Source of the DNA: Candidatus Rokuibacteriota bacterium
GTDB lineage: Bacteria; Methylomirabilota; Methylomirabilia; Rokubacteriales; CSP1-6
NCBI GenBank assembly: GCA_005887895.1
Contig: VBPC01000177.1
Span: 1-40,283, forward strand
Reading direction: 5' to 3'
DNA: 40,283 nucleotides
In this document: positions 15,795 through 24,649 of the stretch, in pieces
Position numbering within the stretch: the stretch's first letter is position 1
Layout: each line of letters begins with the position of its first letter
Position numbers and translations under genes: made by a program
The notes under the pieces: model-generated
The model's database searches: none
Told to the model about the DNA's origin: nothing
What the model saw: the letters and a program-made list of their open reading frames with translations, nothing else

Positions 15795-16403
15795 GTGTCG
15801 ATCATCAACTACGCCGCCAAGGTCATCAACTTCAAGGTCGTGTACTACGGGCCCGGCCTGGCCGGCAAGACCGCCAATCTCCAGTACATCCATCGCTGCC
15901 TGCCGGAGACCAGCAAGGGCAAGATGGTCTCGCTGGCCACCGGCGACGACCGCACGCTGTTCTTCGACTTTCTGCCGGTGTCGGCGCTCGGCGTGCGCGG
16001 GTTCACGACGCGGTTCCAGCTCTACACGGTCCCCGGCCAGACGCACTACAACATGACCCGCAAGCTCGTGCTGCGCGGGGTCGACGGCGTGGTGTTCGTG
16101 GCCGACTCGCAGTGGGCGCGCCTGCGCGAGAACGTCGAGAGCCTGCGCAACCTCGACGAGAACCTGAAGGAGTACGGCCTCGCGCTGGCCGCCATGCCCT
16201 ACGTCGTCCAGTACAACAAGCGCGACCTCGGCCCGGTCGCGCCGCTCGACTATCTCGAATATCTCCTCAACCGCGGCGCCCGGCGCGTTCCGTCCTTCGA
16301 GGCGGTCGCCGTCGACGGCACCGGCGTGTTCGACACGCTCAACACCGTGTCGCGCATGATCCTCGTGAAGGAATTCGGTCAAGCACAGGAGGCACACTCG
16401 TGA
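15795..16403 (+). CDS. mglA: MglA-family small GTPase
   Basis: Ras-like GTPase that in Myxococcus sets cell polarity and activates type IV pili and gliding. The 202-residue protein opens with INYAAKVINFKVVYYGPGLAGKT: the P-loop is GPGLAGKT near residues 19-26, with Ala where MglA often has Gly or Cys. Other signatures are SLATGDDRTLFFDFLP (switch I region), LYTVPGQTHYN (G3, PGQ instead of DxxG), VVFVADSQ, and QYNKRDL for guanine recognition. The start is GTG, one base after the previous stop, and the gene overlaps mglB by four bases. The pairing with mglB and a PilB-type ATPase immediately downstream supports a role in pilus control. Confidence 0.93.
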   Translation: MSIINYAAKVINFKVVYYGPGLAGKTANLQYIHRCLPETSKGKMVSLATGDDRTLFFDFLPVSALGVRGFTTRFQLYTVPGQTHYNMTRKLVLRGVDGVVFVADSQWARLRENVESLRNLDENLKEYGLALAAMPYVVQYNKRDLGPVAPLDYLEYLLNRGARRVPSFEAVAVDGTGVFDTLNTVSRMILVKEFGQAQEAHS

Positions 16404-16885
16404 AAGCTCATGACGTCGTGATCCACGAGGCTGACGCGACCCGTATCGACGCCGTCCTCCAGCGGTTCCTGGGGGACTCTAGCAGTGCCGCCGCGCTGCT
16501 GATCGACCGCAGCGGCCAGCCGCTGGCCGAGACCGGCACCGCGCGCACGCTGGACATCGGATCCATCGGCGCGCTGGCGGCGGCGGCGTTCAGCTCCACC
16601 GCCGCCCTGGCCCAGCTGCTCGGCGAGAGCGAGTTCTCGGTGCTCTTCCACGAGGGCGTGCGCGAGAGCATGCACGTCTCCACGGTGGACGAGCAGACGA
16701 TCCTGCTGGCGATCTTCGACGAGCGCACGACGATCGGCATGGTGCGCCTCTTCGCCCGGGAAGCCAGCCGGGCCATCGGGGTCATCCTCGAGGAGACGCG
16801 CAAGCGTCCGAAGCGGGTGGGAGCGCTGGCGGCGCCCCTGACCGCCGACGAGGCGCGGCGCGCAAGCGACCATCGCCCCGCCTGA
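16400..16885 (+). CDS. mglB: MglB-type roadblock/LC7 protein
   Basis: Partner and probable GTPase-activating protein of MglA. The 161-residue product starts at a GTG overlapping mglA, with an AGGAGG ribosome binding site at 16387-16392. It follows MglB along its length: VLQRFLGDSSSAAALLIDRSG, LDIGSIGALAAAAFSSTAAL, LGESEFSVLFHEGVRESMHV, LAIFDERTTIGMVRLFAREA, then a charged C-terminal tail. It is the canonical mglB position next to mglA. At least two other genes here encode clearer roadblock relatives (12795, 19966), but this one has the MglB-specific FHEG stretch. Confidence 0.88.
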   Translation: MKAHDVVIHEADATRIDAVLQRFLGDSSSAAALLIDRSGQPLAETGTARTLDIGSIGALAAAAFSSTAALAQLLGESEFSVLFHEGVRESMHVSTVDEQTILLAIFDERTTIGMVRLFAREASRAIGVILEETRKRPKRVGALAAPLTADEARRASDHRPA

Positions 16886-16949
16886 CGATCGGCCGTCGCG
16901 CGAGGAGCAGCGCGAGCTCCGTGCCACCGCGGAGCTCTTCGAGAGCGTC

Positions 16950-19151
16950 GTGGACGCCAGCGGCGGCCTCGACCTGGCCACGCTGGAGTCCCTGCGCGAG
17001 ATCTACGAGCGCCTGCGCGACGAGCCGCGGCTCGCCCACACCCTCGAACGCCTGGTGATCGCCACGCCCGCGCGCCAGGCCGCGCGTCAGGCAGCGCCGC
17101 CACCCCTCGCGCCGCCGCCGCTCCTCGCGCCGCCGCCGCCGCTGGCGCCGCCGCCCCCGCCCGCGCCGCCGTCCTCGCCGGCGCCGCCGCCGGCGGGCCG
17201 GCGTCCGACCAGCGTGCCCGCCGATGCGGCGCCGTTGCGTCCCGCGTCGCCGCGAGGCGCGGCGCGGGCGCCCGCGCCCGTCGAGCCCGCTGCGGAGTAC
17301 GTCCCGCCGCCGGCCGCGCCGGAGCCGCGCGCGTCCTTCGTGGCGACTGCGCGCGCGCCGGCCGCGATGCCGTCGCGGGAGCCGCTGCTGGAGCCGGCGA
17401 CCCCGAGGGGCGACGCGGCCGGCGTCGCGCGCGGACGCCCCGGCCGGCGCCGCGGGCGGCTGGGCGAGCTCCTCGTGGCCGAGGGCATGATCTCGCCCGA
17501 CCAGCTGCAGGAAGCCCTGCGCGAGCACCGCCGCTCGAAGGAGCGCCTGGGCCACGTGCTCGCGCGCCGCGGGCTGGTCACCGAGGAGCAGCTCGTCGAG
17601 CTGCTGAGCAAGGAGCACGGGCTGCCGGCGGTGGTCATCGAGCAGCAGACGATCACCCCCGACGTGCTGGCGCTCGTGCCCGCGCACATCGCGCGCAAGT
17701 ACGAGGTGCTCCCGCTGAGCAAGGTCGACCACGGGCTCACCCTGGCCATGGCGGATCCGACCAACGTGGTGGCGATGGACGAGATCGCCGCCATGACCCG
17801 GCTGAGCGTCCTGCCGGTCGTCGCCGCCGGCACCGCCATCCGGGCGGCGATCGAGCGCCACTACACGAAGGCGCTGACGCCGATCGCCGACGTGCTCGCC
17901 GAGCTGTCGATGGAGCCGGGCAACGTCGAGGTCTTCGGCGAAGAGGAGCCGTCGGTCGCCAATGTCATCGAGCTCAAGGAGTCCGCCGACGAGGCGCCGG
18001 TCGTGAAGCTCGTCAACATGATCCTGGCCGACGCCATTCGCCGGGGCGCGTCCGACCTGCACTGGGAGCCCTACGAGAAGGAGTTCCGCATCCGCTTCCG
18101 CCTGGACGGCGTGCTCCACGAGATGCTGTCGCCGCCCAAGCGCCACGAGGCGGCGATCATCTCGCGCCTCAAGATCATGTCGAACCTCGACATCGCGGAG
18201 CGCCGGCTGCCCCAGGACGGCCGGATCAAGCTGCGGTACGGCGCCCGCGAGATCGACTTCCGCGTGTCGATCCTGCCCACGATCTTCGGCGAGAAGGCCG
18301 TGCTCCGGATCCTCGACAAGGAGGCGCTGCAGCTCGACCTCACCAAGCTCGGCTTCGACACCTGGAGCTACGAGAAGTTCGAGCACGCGATCCACCAGCC
18401 CTACGGGATGGTGCTGATCACCGGACCGACCGGCTCCGGCAAGACGACGACACTGTACTCAGCGATCTCCACGATCAACGCGCCCGAGCACAACATCATG
18501 ACCGCCGAGGATCCGGTGGAGTACAACCTCCGCGGCGTCAACCAGGTTCAGATCTACGACGGCATCGGCCGCACGTTCGCCTCCGTTCTGCGCTCCTTCC
18601 TGCGGCAGGACCCCGACGTGATCCTCGTCGGCGAGACGCGCGATCTCGAGACGGCCCAGATCTCCATCCGGGCCGCCCTCACCGGCCACCTCGTCTTCAC
18701 CACGCTCCATACCAACGACTGCCCGTCGACGGTGGCGCGCCTGGTCGACATGGGCGTGCAGCCGTTCCTGCTGTCATCGGCGCTGCTGCTGATCCTCGCC
18801 CAGCGCCTCGGGCGGCGGATCTGCAAGGACTGTCGTGAGCCCGTCGAGGGGCACGAGAACGATCTCGTGCCGTACGGCCACGTGCCGGACGGCCGTGGCC
18901 GCGTGACGTTCTATCGCGGACGCGGCTGCCAGACGTGCAACTTCACCGGCATGAAGGGCCGGGTGGCGGTCTACGAGGTCATGCCCATCAGCGAGGAGAT
19001 TCGCGATCTGATCCTGAACGACGCCGCCACCTCGGAGATTCGCGAGATGGCCCAGCGCCAGGGGATGAAGACGCTGCGCCAGGCCGGACTCATCAAGGTG
19101 ATGGAGGGGACGACGACCGTGCAGGAAGTGGTCCGGGTGACCCTCTCGTGA
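16950..19151 (+). CDS. Type IV pilus extension ATPase, PilB/GspE family, with Pro-rich N-terminal extension
   Basis: Powers pilus assembly or secretion. 733 residues from a GTG at 16950. Residues about 45-165 are Pro/Ala-rich. An MshEN-type domain follows (RLGELLVAEGMISPDQLQEA and RLGHVLARRGLVTEEQLVEL repeats, about 168-306). The ATPase has Walker A GPTGSGKTTT near 491, Asp box, Walker B DPDVILVGETRD near 553, His box TGHLVFTTLHTND near 577, and a CxxC...CxxC zinc site (CKDC, CQTC). The start is uncertain: the frame is open back to 16842 with protein-like codons but no ATG/GTG/TTG before 16950. The position right after mglAB hints at direct MglA-to-ATPase control. No pilT, pilC or pilin gene is in the window. 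Confidence 0.88.
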   Translation: MDASGGLDLATLESLREIYERLRDEPRLAHTLERLVIATPARQAARQAAPPPLAPPPLLAPPPPLAPPPPPAPPSSPAPPPAGRRPTSVPADAAPLRPASPRGAARAPAPVEPAAEYVPPPAAPEPRASFVATARAPAAMPSREPLLEPATPRGDAAGVARGRPGRRRGRLGELLVAEGMISPDQLQEALREHRRSKERLGHVLARRGLVTEEQLVELLSKEHGLPAVVIEQQTITPDVLALVPAHIARKYEVLPLSKVDHGLTLAMADPTNVVAMDEIAAMTRLSVLPVVAAGTAIRAAIERHYTKALTPIADVLAELSMEPGNVEVFGEEEPSVANVIELKESADEAPVVKLVNMILADAIRRGASDLHWEPYEKEFRIRFRLDGVLHEMLSPPKRHEAAIISRLKIMSNLDIAERRLPQDGRIKLRYGAREIDFRVSILPTIFGEKAVLRILDKEALQLDLTKLGFDTWSYEKFEHAIHQPYGMVLITGPTGSGKTTTLYSAISTINAPEHNIMTAEDPVEYNLRGVNQVQIYDGIGRTFASVLRSFLRQDPDVILVGETRDLETAQISIRAALTGHLVFTTLHTNDCPSTVARLVDMGVQPFLLSSALLLILAQRLGRRICKDCREPVEGHENDLVPYGHVPDGRGRVTFYRGRGCQTCNFTGMKGRVAVYEVMPISEEIRDLILNDAATSEIREMAQRQGMKTLRQAGLIKVMEGTTTVQEVVRVTLS

Positions 19152-19969
19152 GCGCGCTGCGCTGGATCCGGTGGCCGGGGCGACCGCAGCGGCCGCAGAC
19201 GGTGCCCGAGCTGTTCGCGCTTGCCGATCGCCTCCGGCGGGACGGCCGTACGGCCGATGCGGCGCGGCTCGTCGCCGCCGGCCTGGAACGCGAGCCGAAC
19301 AATCTCACCGGCCACCTGCTGGCGGCCTATCTGCACCTGGCCGGGCGCACGATCGAGCCGGCCCGCCGCGAGTTTCGCTGGGTGCTCGCGCGCGATCCCC
19401 AGCATCCGCGCGCGCTCCTGGGCCTCGCGCGTCTCGCGCTCGAGGAGAACGACCTCGACGCCTGTCGCGACTCGCTGACGCGGGCGCTGGGACTCTACCC
19501 GGATTTTCCCGAGGCGCAGGCGCTCCTGGGAGCGATCGCCGTGCCCCGGCCCTCGCCGGCGCCGCCGCCGCCGTCTCCGCGCCTCGATCGGCTGCGCCTG
19601 CCCTCGCTGGCCCGTGCGCTCGTCGTGCTCGGCGCCGACGGCGGCGTCATCGCCGGCCGACCGGCCGACGTCAAGGGCGACGGCGACCGCATCGCGCGCG
19701 CGATCAGTCTCGCCACGGCGGCGCTGCAGCGGGCCGGCCTCGGGGCGCCCCGGCGGGCGTTCGTCGAGGACCGTGAGGAGACGTTCTTCCTCCGCTGCGA
19801 CACCGAGATCACGATCGCGCTCGCGCTGCCCCGGACGACGCACATCACGCAGGGGCTGCTCGAGGTCAACCGGCTGTGGGCGGCCGCCCGGCACGAGCTC
19901 ACGGTGCGCCCCGAGCCGGGGCGGGTCGAGGACGGGGGGGTGGTCGACCGCCCCAGGAGAACGTCATGA
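19148..19969 (+). CDS. TPR protein with a roadblock-like C-terminus
   Basis: 273 residues from a GTG overlapping the ATPase stop. Residues about 20-135 form three to four tetratricopeptide repeats (LADRLRRDGRTADAARLVAAG, AAYLHLAGRTIEPARREFRWVL, GLARLALEENDLDACRDSLTRAL). After a Pro-rich spacer, residues about 155-255 (LARALVVLGADGGVIAG, then ETFFLRCDTEITIALALP, HITQGLLEVNRLWAAARHEL) look like a roadblock/LC7 domain. That second assignment is by pattern and by context. The TPR part could scaffold the ATPase or the GTPase complex. An ATGA overlap links it to the final gene. Confidence 0.75.
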   Translation: MSALRWIRWPGRPQRPQTVPELFALADRLRRDGRTADAARLVAAGLEREPNNLTGHLLAAYLHLAGRTIEPARREFRWVLARDPQHPRALLGLARLALEENDLDACRDSLTRALGLYPDFPEAQALLGAIAVPRPSPAPPPPSPRLDRLRLPSLARALVVLGADGGVIAGRPADVKGDGDRIARAISLATAALQRAGLGAPRRAFVEDREETFFLRCDTEITIALALPRTTHITQGLLEVNRLWAAARHELTVRPEPGRVEDGGVVDRPRRTS

Positions 19970-20385
19970 CGCGACTGAGGCTGGGACTCGAGCTGGACGG
20001 CGCCTCGCGCGGCCGCCAGGTGCACGAGATCGTGCAGGGGCTGGCGCGCCTGCCCTCGATGCGCGGCGCGCTCATCGTCGCGCCCGACGGCTTCGTCATC
20101 GCCGCCGCCGCGCCCGCCGGCGTCGCCGTCGAGCCGCTCGCGGCGCTGGCGGCCACCCTCGGCCGCGACCTGGAGGTCGGCGCGAGCCGGCTGGGCCGCG
20201 GCGCCTTCCAGACCGCGATGTTCTCGGCGGACGACGGCACGATGTTCCTGGCCGCGACCACGATCGGCTTCGTGGTGGCGATGGCGGAGCCGCAGGCGAA
20301 TCTGCAGACCGTGCGCGGCGGGCTGGCGGACGCGGTGACGATGATCGAGGCGGCCTGGGTCGGGACAGCCGCCGCGGGCGGGTGA
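19966..20385 (+). CDS. Stand-alone roadblock/LC7-domain protein
   Basis: 139 residues, the last gene of the operon, with AGGAGA a few bases before its ATG. The sequence follows the roadblock plan: VHEIVQGLARLPSMRGALIVAPDGFVIAA, a middle helix (EPLAALAATLGRDLEVGASRLG), FQTAMFSADDGTMFLAATTIGFVVAMAE, then a final helix. It differs from the MglB in this operon, so it is probably not a recent duplicate. Such proteins dimerise and bind Ras-like GTPases; here the candidate partner is MglA. The stop is separated by a single base from the convergent histidine kinase stop, with no room for a private terminator. Confidence 0.82.
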   Translation: MTRLRLGLELDGASRGRQVHEIVQGLARLPSMRGALIVAPDGFVIAAAAPAGVAVEPLAALAATLGRDLEVGASRLGRGAFQTAMFSADDGTMFLAATTIGFVVAMAEPQANLQTVRGGLADAVTMIEAAWVGTAAAGG

Positions 20386-20386
20386 C

Positions 20387-23317
20387 CTACTCCAGGAGCA
20401 TGGCGACCGTGCGACGCAGGGCGTCGGGCGTGAACGGCTTGGCCAGGAGCGTCGTCCCCGGATCGAGCACGCCGTGCTGCTCGATCGCGTCCTCGCTGTA
20501 TCCCGAGATGTAGAGCACCTTGGTGCCCGGCCGCCGCTCGAGCAGCTGGGCGGCCAGCTCGCGCCCGCTCATCTCCGGCATCACCACGTCGGTCACGATG
20601 AGGTCGATGTCTCCCGGGTGACGCTCGGCGGCCCGCAGCCCCTCGCCAGGCGTGGCCGCCTCCAGGACGTCGAAGCCGGCGCCGGTCAGGATCTCGCGGG
20701 CGAGGTCACGCACCTCGTTCTCGTCCTCCACCAGGAGAATCGTCCCGCTGCCGCGCGCGGGCCGCCCCGTGGCCTCCTCCGCCTCGACCGCCGGCAGCGC
20801 GTCGATGCGCGGCAGGCAGACCCGGAAGGTCGTGCCCTGGCCGGGGGCGCTCTCGACCGTGATCGAGCCGCCGTGCTGCTTGACGATCCCGTACACCATC
20901 GCCAGGCCGAGGCCGGTGCCCTTGCCGGCCTCCTTGGTGGTGAAGAACGGCTCGAAGATCCGCGCCTGCACCTCGGCCGGGATGCCGGAGCCGCTGTCCT
21001 TCACCGAGAGCACGACCTGGGCGTCCTCGTCGGCCAGCCCGATCGTCACGCGGCCGCCGGCCGGCATCGCGTCGCGCGCGTTCACCACCAGGTTCAGGAC
21101 GACCTGCTCGATCTGGGCGGGGTCGGCCATGATGCGGCCGACGTCGGGCGCGACCGCCGTGACCAGCTCGATGTTCTCCCCGATGAGCCGCTGCAGCATC
21201 GGCTCGAGGTCGGCGATGATGGCTTCGAGCGCGACGACGCGCGTCTGCAGCACCTGCTTGCGGCTGAACGCCAGCAGCTGGCGGGTCAGCGTCGCCGCGC
21301 GCTCGCCGACCCGCTTGATCAGCTCCACGTCGCGGCGCATCGGGTCGTCGGCGCGCAGGCGGACGAGGAGCAGCTCGCTGCGCCCGGAGATGACGGTCAG
21401 GAGATTGTTGAAGTCGTGGGCGATGCCGCCGGCCAGGCGGCCCACCGCCTCCATCTTCTGCGACTGGCGCAGCTCGGCCTCGAGGCGGCGCGGCTCCGTC
21501 ACGTTGGCCATGGCGCCGATCATCCGGACCGGCCGGCCGGCGGCGTCGTGCACCACGTAGCCGCGGTCCATGACGTCGGCCCACGAGCCGTCGGCCCGCC
21601 GGAACCGGAACTCGTCGCTCCAGATCTCGCCGCCGCCGTCGATGACCGCGCGCAGGCCGGAGATGACGCGCGCGTGGTCCTCCGGATGGATCCGCTCGAT
21701 CCACCAGGCCGACGTCGGCGCCACGTCGGCGGCCGCATATCCGAACAGCGTCTGCACGCCCTCGTTCCACTCCACGGCGCCGCCCAGCAGGTCCCACTCC
21801 CAGATCGCGTCGCTGGTCGCCCGGGCGGCCGTCCGGTAGCGCGTCTCGCTGGCCCGCAGCGCCTCCTCGGCCGTCTTGCGCTCGGTGATGTCGCGCGAGT
21901 TCGTCACGATGGCGCGCACGCCGGGCTCGTGGAGCAGGTTGGTGCTGACGCCCTCGAACCAGCGGTAGCCGCCGTCCTTCGTGCGATAGCGGATGTGGGC
22001 GCGCTGGGGCGTGTTCGGCTCGGCGAGCACGCGCGCGAACAGCGCGTCGCCGACGGCGACGTCCTCGGGATGGATGAGGCTGCGGCCGGTGCGCCCGAGC
22101 AGGTCGTCGGAGTCGTAGCCGAGCATGCGACAGACGGCGGGGCTGGCGTACTCGACGCGGCCCAGGGCGTCGCGCAGCATGATGCCGTCCTCGCTGTTTT
22201 CGATGAGCGCGCGGAAGCGCCGGCCGACCGCCTCGGCCTCGGCCCGGCTGGCCCGCTCGGCGGCGAACAGCCGCGCGTTGTGGATCGCGATCGCCGCGTG
22301 CTCGGCGACGCGGCCGAGCGCACGCTGCTCGGCGTCGGTGAACCGGCGCGGGACGCGCATGGCGACCGCCAGCACGCCGACGACGGTGCCGCCGGTGCGG
22401 ATCGGCACGCCCAGCATCCCCCGCAGCCCCTCGGCTCGCACCGCGTCGTCGACGGCGAAGCGCGGGTCATCGAGCCGATCGGCCGTTCGCACCGCCTCTC
22501 CGCTGGTCCACACGGCGCCGGCCACGCCGCGGCCCCGCTCGAGGCGCAGCGTGTCGTAGTCCTCGAAGCGGGCGCCGGCCCGATGGCGTAGGACGAGCGC
22601 GTCGCCGCCCGGGTCCGGCAGCCCGATGAACGCGAGATCGGCCCGGCACAGCTCGCGCGCGCGCTCGACGACCCGCGCCAGCACGGTGTCGAGATCGAGC
22701 GAGGTGGTCACCGACTTGGCGACGTCGGCCACGATCTCGGCCTCGAGCAGCCGTTCGCTCGTCTCCCGGACGAGCGCGCGGTTCTCCAGGGCGAGCCCTA
22801 CCTGGGAGGCGACGCCGGCGACGAGTCCGAGCTCCTGCTCGGCGAATGCTCGCCCGGTCGTCCACCACACGAGGAACAGCCCGCCGACGACCTCCTGGCC
22901 GGCGACCGTCGGCGCGAACAGCGCGGAGTGCGGCGGCAGCGCCCGCACGGCCGGAATCCAGTCGGGATCGTCGGTCGCGCTCGAGGTCCATACGGGCGCG
23001 CTTCGGCGCCACGCCGTCTCGATCGCCGGACTGTCGGCGACCGAGAACGGCGTGCGGCGATACCAGTCACGCAGGCGCGCCGGCACGTGGTAGCCGGCGA
23101 TCGGCAGCAGCGCGTCGACGGCGGCTGGATCGCGTGCGTAGGCGCCGACCATGTCGGCGCCGAAGGCGAGCGCGACCTCGCGGGCGACACGACGCATCGC
23201 CTCCGACGCTTCCAGGCGTAGCGAGAGCGCCTGGGCCACGGCCAGGAGCGTCTGTGTCTCCTTGAGCCGGCCGATGAACTGCACGAAATCTCGCTTGTCG
23301 CTCGATGTCGTCGCCAT
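20387..23317 (-). CDS. Hybrid sensor histidine kinase, GAF-GAF-PAS-PAS-HisKA-HATPase-REC
   Basis: A 976-residue kinase with no membrane segments, so probably cytoplasmic. Two GAF domains (about 25-165 and 200-345) are followed by two PAS domains with PAC tails (about 365-480 and 495-610; [16 protein letters not shown] marks the first PAC). The His is in [12 protein letters not shown] near 634. The ATPase has [17 protein letters not shown] and [19 protein letters not shown] (about 735-845). The C-terminal receiver has LLVEDE, acceptor [11 protein letters not shown] near 910 and LAKPF. The [11 protein letters not shown] type kinase with a C-terminal receiver is common in two-component systems that lack a fixed partner. 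It converges with the chemosensory operon; a functional link is possible but not shown. The start is the ATG at 23317; a GTG four codons upstream is an alternative. Confidence 0.9.
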   Translation of the reverse strand: MATTSSDKRDFVQFIGRLKETQTLLAVAQALSLRLEASEAMRRVAREVALAFGADMVGAYARDPAAVDALLPIAGYHVPARLRDWYRRTPFSVADSPAIETAWRRSAPVWTSSATDDPDWIPAVRALPPHSALFAPTVAGQEVVGGLFLVWWTTGRAFAEQELGLVAGVASQVGLALENRALVRETSERLLEAEIVADVAKSVTTSLDLDTVLARVVERARELCRADLAFIGLPDPGGDALVLRHRAGARFEDYDTLRLERGRGVAGAVWTSGEAVRTADRLDDPRFAVDDAVRAEGLRGMLGVPIRTGGTVVGVLAVAMRVPRRFTDAEQRALGRVAEHAAIAIHNARLFAAERASRAEAEAVGRRFRALIENSEDGIMLRDALGRVEYASPAVCRMLGYDSDDLLGRTGRSLIHPEDVAVGDALFARVLAEPNTPQRAHIRYRTKDGGYRWFEGVSTNLLHEPGVRAIVTNSRDITERKTAEEALRASETRYRTAARATSDAIWEWDLLGGAVEWNEGVQTLFGYAAADVAPTSAWWIERIHPEDHARVISGLRAVIDGGGEIWSDEFRFRRADGSWADVMDRGYVVHDAAGRPVRMIGAMANVTEPRRLEAELRQSQKMEAVGRLAGGIAHDFNNLLTVISGRSELLLVRLRADDPMRRDVELIKRVGERAATLTRQLLAFSRKQVLQTRVVALEAIIADLEPMLQRLIGENIELVTAVAPDVGRIMADPAQIEQVVLNLVVNARDAMPAGGRVTIGLADEDAQVVLSVKDSGSGIPAEVQARIFEPFFTTKEAGKGTGLGLAMVYGIVKQHGGSITVESAPGQGTTFRVCLPRIDALPAVEAEEATGRPARGSGTILLVEDENEVRDLAREILTGAGFDVLEAATPGEGLRAAERHPGDIDLIVTDVVMPEMSGRELAAQLLERRPGTKVLYISGYSEDAIEQHGVLDPGTTLLAKPFTPDALRRTVAMLLE

Positions 23318-23335
23318 CGCCAACCACACGCCTAG

Positions 23336-23352
23336 CGCAAGGCCGGTGCCAC
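23336..23352 (-). promoter_or_regulatory. Possible sigma-54-type promoter upstream of the hybrid histidine kinase
   Basis: On the minus strand TGGCACCGGCCTTGCG gives TGGCAC and TTGC with exact -24/-12 spacing (GG at 23350-23349, GC at 23338-23337). The predicted start would be near 23325, leaving only about eight bases before the ATG at 23317 and no room for a ribosome binding site, which weakens the call. GC-rich background can also produce this by chance. Confidence 0.3.
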
Positions 23353-23456
23353 GCCCCCGCCCAGACGGCCGCAATGTTGACGCGCACATATAGCCGGCCG
23401 CCGCCAGCCGGCCGAATGCTGTCCGGGAGTTTCTCCCCGGAAACGGGTGGGATCGA

Positions 23457-23520
23457 GGCGCGCCCCGGCGAGGCCGGGGCGCGCCGAGGTATGGGGGTGG
23501 GGGCCATTTCGGGGCCCCAT
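23457..23520 (-). terminator. Two-part hairpin element after the acyl-CoA dehydrogenase gene
   Basis: In the sense of the gene at 23539, the element starts 18 bases after the stop. First comes a G/C hairpin (ATGGGGCCCC...GGCCCCCA, 23520-23498), then a C-rich linker, then a perfect 13-base stem GGCGCGCCCCGGC/GCCGGGGCGCGCC with a three-base loop (23485-23457). No U-tract follows. It has the same layout as the element at 38720-38788. The rest of the 23318-23538 spacer holds another inverted repeat (CCGGCCGCCGCCAGCCGG region) and nothing coding that I can support. Confidence 0.6.
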
Positions 23521-23538
23521 GAAATCCCCCGCGCAGAA

Positions 23539-24648
23539 CTAGGCCAGGCCGATCGCCCGGGCGACGGTTTCGAGATGCAGGGGCGTGTCGCCGAAATCGA
23601 GGCTGGCGGCGTGGATGCGCTTGTGCAGCAGGTGCAGAGGGTGCTCCTCGCAGTAGCCGATGGCGCCGAAGATCTGGTGCCCGCGCCGCGCGACCGCCAG
23701 GCACGCCTCTCCGGCATACGCCTTCGCCATCGCCACGTCGGCCTCGGCCGCGAGTCCCTCGGCGACGCGCCAGGCGGCGGCGTAGAGCAGCCCGCGCGCG
23801 GCGTCGACATCGCGCACCAGGTCGGCGCAGGCGTGCTGGATCGCCTGATGCCCACCGATCGGCCGGCCGCCCTGCACGCGCGTGCGCGCGTGCTCGACCG
23901 CCAGCTCCAGCACGCGCTGCGCGGCGCCGACCATCTCCGCCGTGCGCGCCAGGGCTCCGGCCGTCAATGCCGCCGCCAGCGGGCGGCGTCCCTCCCCCGC
24001 GCGCCCGAGCCGGTCGTCCGCGCTGACTGCCACCCCGTCGAGCGTCAGCTCGAAGAGCTTCTCGCCGCTCATCGTGTCGAGCGGCAGGCGCGCGAGGCCG
24101 GCGCGATCCAGTGGCAGCAGGAGCAGGCTCACGTCGCCCTGCTCGCGCACCGCCACGATCGCGTCGTGGGCGACATGCGCGTCGGGGACGAAAAGCTTGC
24201 TGCCGGTGAGCCGGCCGGGAACCGCGCCGGCCAGCGCGACGGCGTCGACGTCGAACGACGCCGACGACTCGAGCACCGCCAGCGTGACGAGCCGCTCGCC
24301 GGTCGCCAGCGCCGGCAGCAGCCGCCGTCGCGCGTCGGCCTCGGCCGCCGCCAGCACCGCAGTCGTGCCCGCGACGGCACTCGTCACGAACGGGCCCGGC
24401 AGACCGGCGCGTCCGATCTCCTCGACGAGCAGGATCACGTCCAGCAGCGATCCGCCGCTGCCGCCGTGCTCGGGCGGGATCAGCAGGCCGGGCCAGCCGA
24501 GCTCGGCGAGGCGACGCCAGAGCGTGTCGTCGAAGCCGCGCGGGTCGAGCGCCAGGCGCTGCACGAGCTCCGGCGGGCACTCCTTGCGCAGGACCTCGCG
24601 CGCGGTGGCGACGAGCATCTGCTGCGCCGACGACGGCCGGAAATCCAT
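23539..24648 (-). CDS. Acyl-CoA dehydrogenase-like protein (probable partner subunit)
   Basis: 369 residues of acyl-CoA dehydrogenase fold: N-terminal helical part with GWPGLLIPPEHGGSGGS, central beta domain, and C-terminal helical part ending GAIGYCEEHPLHLLHKRIH. It lacks the GGTxE(V/I)xR motif near the C-terminus that normally contacts FAD across the dimer; the neighbouring protein has it. Paired dehydrogenases that each keep only part of the cofactor or active site occur as heteromers in steroid-side-chain and related degradation (FadE-type pairs in actinobacteria). One base separates it from its upstream partner, so an obligate complex is likely. The substrate is unknown. Confidence 0.85.
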   Translation of the reverse strand: MDFRPSSAQQMLVATAREVLRKECPPELVQRLALDPRGFDDTLWRRLAELGWPGLLIPPEHGGSGGSLLDVILLVEEIGRAGLPGPFVTSAVAGTTAVLAAAEADARRRLLPALATGERLVTLAVLESSASFDVDAVALAGAVPGRLTGSKLFVPDAHVAHDAIVAVREQGDVSLLLLPLDRAGLARLPLDTMSGEKLFELTLDGVAVSADDRLGRAGEGRRPLAAALTAGALARTAEMVGAAQRVLELAVEHARTRVQGGRPIGGHQAIQHACADLVRDVDAARGLLYAAAWRVAEGLAAEADVAMAKAYAGEACLAVARRGHQIFGAIGYCEEHPLHLLHKRIHAASLDFGDTPLHLETVARAIGLA

Positions 24649-24649
24649 C

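Noticed and set aside
20387..24580. A 1397-residue extension of the histidine kinase
   Set aside because: Residues before the ATG at 23317 are an out-of-frame reading of the acyl-CoA dehydrogenase gene and of a hairpin-rich spacer.
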